Below are positions 62,334 through 64,000 of a stretch of 64,000 nt of DNA, piece after piece. The DNA comes from Mucilaginibacter aquatilis (GTDB taxonomy: Bacteria; Bacteroidota; Bacteroidia; Sphingobacteriales; Sphingobacteriaceae). A model generated the notes under the pieces. That model made no database searches. It was given only the letters and a program-made list of their open reading frames with translations, and was not told the origin of the DNA. Position numbers and translations under genes: made by a program. Positions within the stretch are counted from its first letter, which is position 1, and each line of letters opens with the position of its first letter. The stretch spans positions 235,012-299,011 of the forward strand of contig NZ_WQLA01000008.1 in the NCBI RefSeq assembly GCF_009755275.1, read 5' to 3'.

Positions 62334-62576
62334 ATGACCATTGATTTGTGTGCCGGGCAAGAGACACCCGAAACTACTGAAGTATACCTCCCTGAAGTAT
62401 CACTGGCTAGCCTTGCCTTGACATTTACTGAATACAGTGCAAAACTGAACCTGGGTAGCAAGTTTGACAGTGAACTAGGCTTATTACTTAATGAAACCAA
62501 AGCCAGCACACGTACAATTGAAGGCCGGATGCCAGGCGGAATGACAATTGTAGATTATATTGAAATGCTTTATTAA
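62334..62576 (+). CDS. Hypothetical protein (80 aa)
   Basis: ATG-started frame, acidic with Thr/Leu/Glu-rich composition, ending MTIVDYIEMLY. No family recognised. It is preferred over the 78-codon minus-strand frame covering the same DNA because of its ordinary composition and its strand matching both neighbours. It has no signal peptide or membrane helix. Confidence 0.5.
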   Translation: MTIDLCAGQETPETTEVYLPEVSLASLALTFTEYSAKLNLGSKFDSELGLLLNETKASTRTIEGRMPGGMTIVDYIEMLY

Positions 62577-62632
62577 GCTCTTAAATATTGCCAGTTGTTA
62601 ACACACTTGTTTTGTCCGGGTGTTTAACTGAT

Positions 62633-63394
62633 ATGACAGGGATAGATTTTGACTTTAGCAGCGCTTATTTTTCGGGCACCAGCAACGTTGTTTTACCGGT
62701 TGCCAATAAGCAGCACTTTCCTGAAGATTTTAAACAAAAAAGCCGTTTAACCTATTACGCTTCATTGTTTAACAGTGTTGAAGTTAACAGCACATTTTAT
62801 AAACTACCACTACCCCAAACAGTTGCGCGGTGGGCTACCGAAACTCCTGAAACGTTCAGATTTACTTTTAAGCTTTGGAAAGACATAACGCATAACAAGT
62901 CGTTGGCTTTCTCGCCCGGTGATGTATATAAGTTCATGCATATCATCAATTTTGCAGGAGACCGAAGAGGCTGCGTACTCCTGCAATTACCACCGGCAAC
63001 AACAGTTAATATATCACAGCTAAGCTTGTTGTTAGCTACCCTTAAACAAGCAGATGTTACTGCTAAATGGAAAATTGCGGTGGAGTTCAGGCACCGTTCA
63101 TGGTATACCAACGATGTGTTTGATTTACTTGATGATTATGGAGCAGGTTTAGTGATTCATGATTTGCCCGCTTCGGCAGCGCCTCTTCGTGTGGGTGATG
63201 CCGACTTTGCTTATCTTCGTTTTCATGGTCCGCAAGGCGGCTACCGTGGCAGTTATACCGACGATTTTCTTCAAGAATATTCTACATATATAAAAGAATG
63301 GATAGCTGACGAGAAAACCGTCTACGCTTACTTCAATAACACCATGGGTAGCGCGGTACATAATCTTGGTACCCTTAACAAGTACGTTAACTAA
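62633..63394 (+). CDS. DUF72 family protein
   Basis: 253 residues from the ATG at 62633; the longer frame starts with TTG. A TIM-barrel-like DUF72 protein: YYASLFNSVEVNSTFYKLP, FTFKLWKDITHNK, GCVLLQLPPA, WKIAVEFRHRSWY, ADFAYLRFHGPQGGYRGSY and VYAYFNNTMGSAVHN are the family's conserved segments. The molecular function is unknown, although conserved acidic and aromatic residues suggest an enzyme. It is followed by a hairpin. Confidence 0.92.
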   Translation: MTGIDFDFSSAYFSGTSNVVLPVANKQHFPEDFKQKSRLTYYASLFNSVEVNSTFYKLPLPQTVARWATETPETFRFTFKLWKDITHNKSLAFSPGDVYKFMHIINFAGDRRGCVLLQLPPATTVNISQLSLLLATLKQADVTAKWKIAVEFRHRSWYTNDVFDLLDDYGAGLVIHDLPASAAPLRVGDADFAYLRFHGPQGGYRGSYTDDFLQEYSTYIKEWIADEKTVYAYFNNTMGSAVHNLGTLNKYVN

Positions 63395-63404
63395 TAAACA
63401 ACAC

Positions 63405-63428
63405 AGGCCGCATCAAATGACGCGGCCT
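63405..63428. terminator. Terminator between convergent genes
   Basis: AGGCCGC / GCGGCCT arms with an ATCAAATGAC loop (the inner bases also pair with one wobble). The T-tract is weak. Confidence 0.5.
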
Positions 63429-63483
63429 ATCCTACTTCACAATCTATTTAATAATCTACTTAGGGGCTCTATTGCTTTGCAGT

Positions 63484-64000
63484 TTATTCTCTGCTTGCCA
63501 GTACCTGTGCAGGAGCGCTTTGAGTTGGTTCAGCTTGCATGCCTGCAAAGATCACACCCTCGGTGTAGGCATGGCCTTTGATGCTCATGGTATTGATGCC
63601 TTTTGCTAAGGCTGATACCACTACCTGGTAACCTTGTGCGCTTACTGACTTTTGTGCTGCTGCTAAAGTGAATGCGTTGTTTGCCTTGGCTACCATTTCG
63701 CTGTACATACCTTCATGTTGCATGTAAAAGCTGTGGAAAGCAGTCTCTTTGTAAAAGCTCTCTAATAATGAGCCGTAACGTTTAAAGTCTATCTTGTTTA
63801 AATCAATGCGGTAGTCTGCTTTCAATCCAAAGCGGCCCTCTTTCATTTGGAAAGCGTATAAACCTTCTACATAACTTTTGGCTAAAGCAGGGTTGCGGCT
63901 TAATTGTGCATTCAGTTGTTTAACGCCTTTAGCATTTTTATAAGCGCTGAACTTGTTTACTACCTCAGTGTAGTAAGCTGAGTTATGGTTAATGATGGTT
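63484..64000 (-). CDS. Unidentified protein, 3' part (start beyond the window)
   Basis: The minus-strand frame is open to the window edge (reading TIINHNSAYYTEVVNKFSAY from base 63999), so only the C-terminal 171 residues are visible. It is Ala/Lys/Tyr-rich with helical stretches and a C-terminal tail ending APAQVLASRE. A stretch like HNSAYYTEVVNKFSAYKNAKG weakly recalls the DUF4932 type of Bacteroidota proteins, but I could not confirm that. Function unknown. Confidence 0.6.
   Translation of the reverse strand, partial: TIINHNSAYYTEVVNKFSAYKNAKGVKQLNAQLSRNPALAKSYVEGLYAFQMKEGRFGLKADYRIDLNKIDFKRYGSLLESFYKETAFHSFYMQHEGMYSEMVAKANNAFTLAAAQKSVSAQGYQVVVSALAKGINTMSIKGHAYTEGVIFAGMQAEPTQSAPAQVLASRE

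Noticed and set aside
62273..62509. Minus-strand 78-codon frame
   Set aside because: It covers the 80-codon plus-strand frame, which has better composition and neighbours on the same strand.

Overview
The window looks like a chromosomal segment of a Bacteroidota member, most likely Sphingobacteriaceae (Mucilaginibacter/Pedobacter type). The reasons are a PorT-type secretion/gliding protein next to ubiE, a hybrid two-component sensor/AraC regulator, a FucP-type sugar symporter, DUF4296 and DUF4097 envelope proteins, moderately AT-rich intergenic DNA, and several matches to the Bacteroidota promoter element TAnnTTTG. No rRNA, tRNA, CRISPR array, insertion sequence or prophage was seen.

Layout. 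1-5.2 kb: end of treZ and a treY-malQ fusion (trehalose from alpha-glucans). 5.2-9.9 kb: desaturase, porT, ubiE, a BLUF photoreceptor, a stand-alone receiver and a Crp/Fnr regulator. 10-14.2 kb: arginine decarboxylase, AraC regulator, siderophore-interacting protein and an exported methyltransferase-like protein. 14.4-22.8 kb: CE2-like esterase, endonuclease III, mutS2, a DUF4296 lipoprotein, yggS, an SSAT-like acetyltransferase, a DUF3298-type lipoprotein and aspartate kinase. 22.8-31.4 kb: TPR histidine kinase, a glutamine-synthetase-like/APH-like/HAD trio, a 5'-nucleotidase split into two genes, and a thioredoxin-reductase-like flavoprotein. 31.4-41 kb: CPA1 antiporter, a second Crp/Fnr, a UbiA prenyltransferase, engB, a VOC protein, DUF481, DUF2130, a sigma/anti-sigma pair, a YhcH-family protein and a DUF4097 repeat protein.

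41.5-53.9 kb is the most unusual part: eleven genes, all on the plus strand and nearly all overlapping or a few bases apart. In order they are a signal-less solute-binding-protein homologue, two class III CoA-transferases, a second signal-less solute-binding-protein homologue, a Gfo/Idh/MocA oxidoreductase, a MaoC-like hydratase, a FucP-type symporter, a RuBisCO-like protein, a DUF1537 sugar-acid kinase, an Asp/Glu-racemase-family protein and a BASS-type symporter. The kinase plus RuBisCO-like pair resembles the 3-oxo-isoapionate branch of D-apiose/D-apionate catabolism, but the CoA-transferases, hydratase and cytoplasmic binding proteins do not belong to that scheme as I know it. This may be an undescribed sugar-acid/CoA pathway. 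A hybrid two-component regulator lies just downstream on the other strand and is a candidate sensor.

54-64 kb: a small membrane protein, the hybrid regulator, a PAS histidine kinase, a NarL-type histidine kinase/response regulator pair, a DUF72 protein and the 3' end of an unidentified gene that leaves the window.
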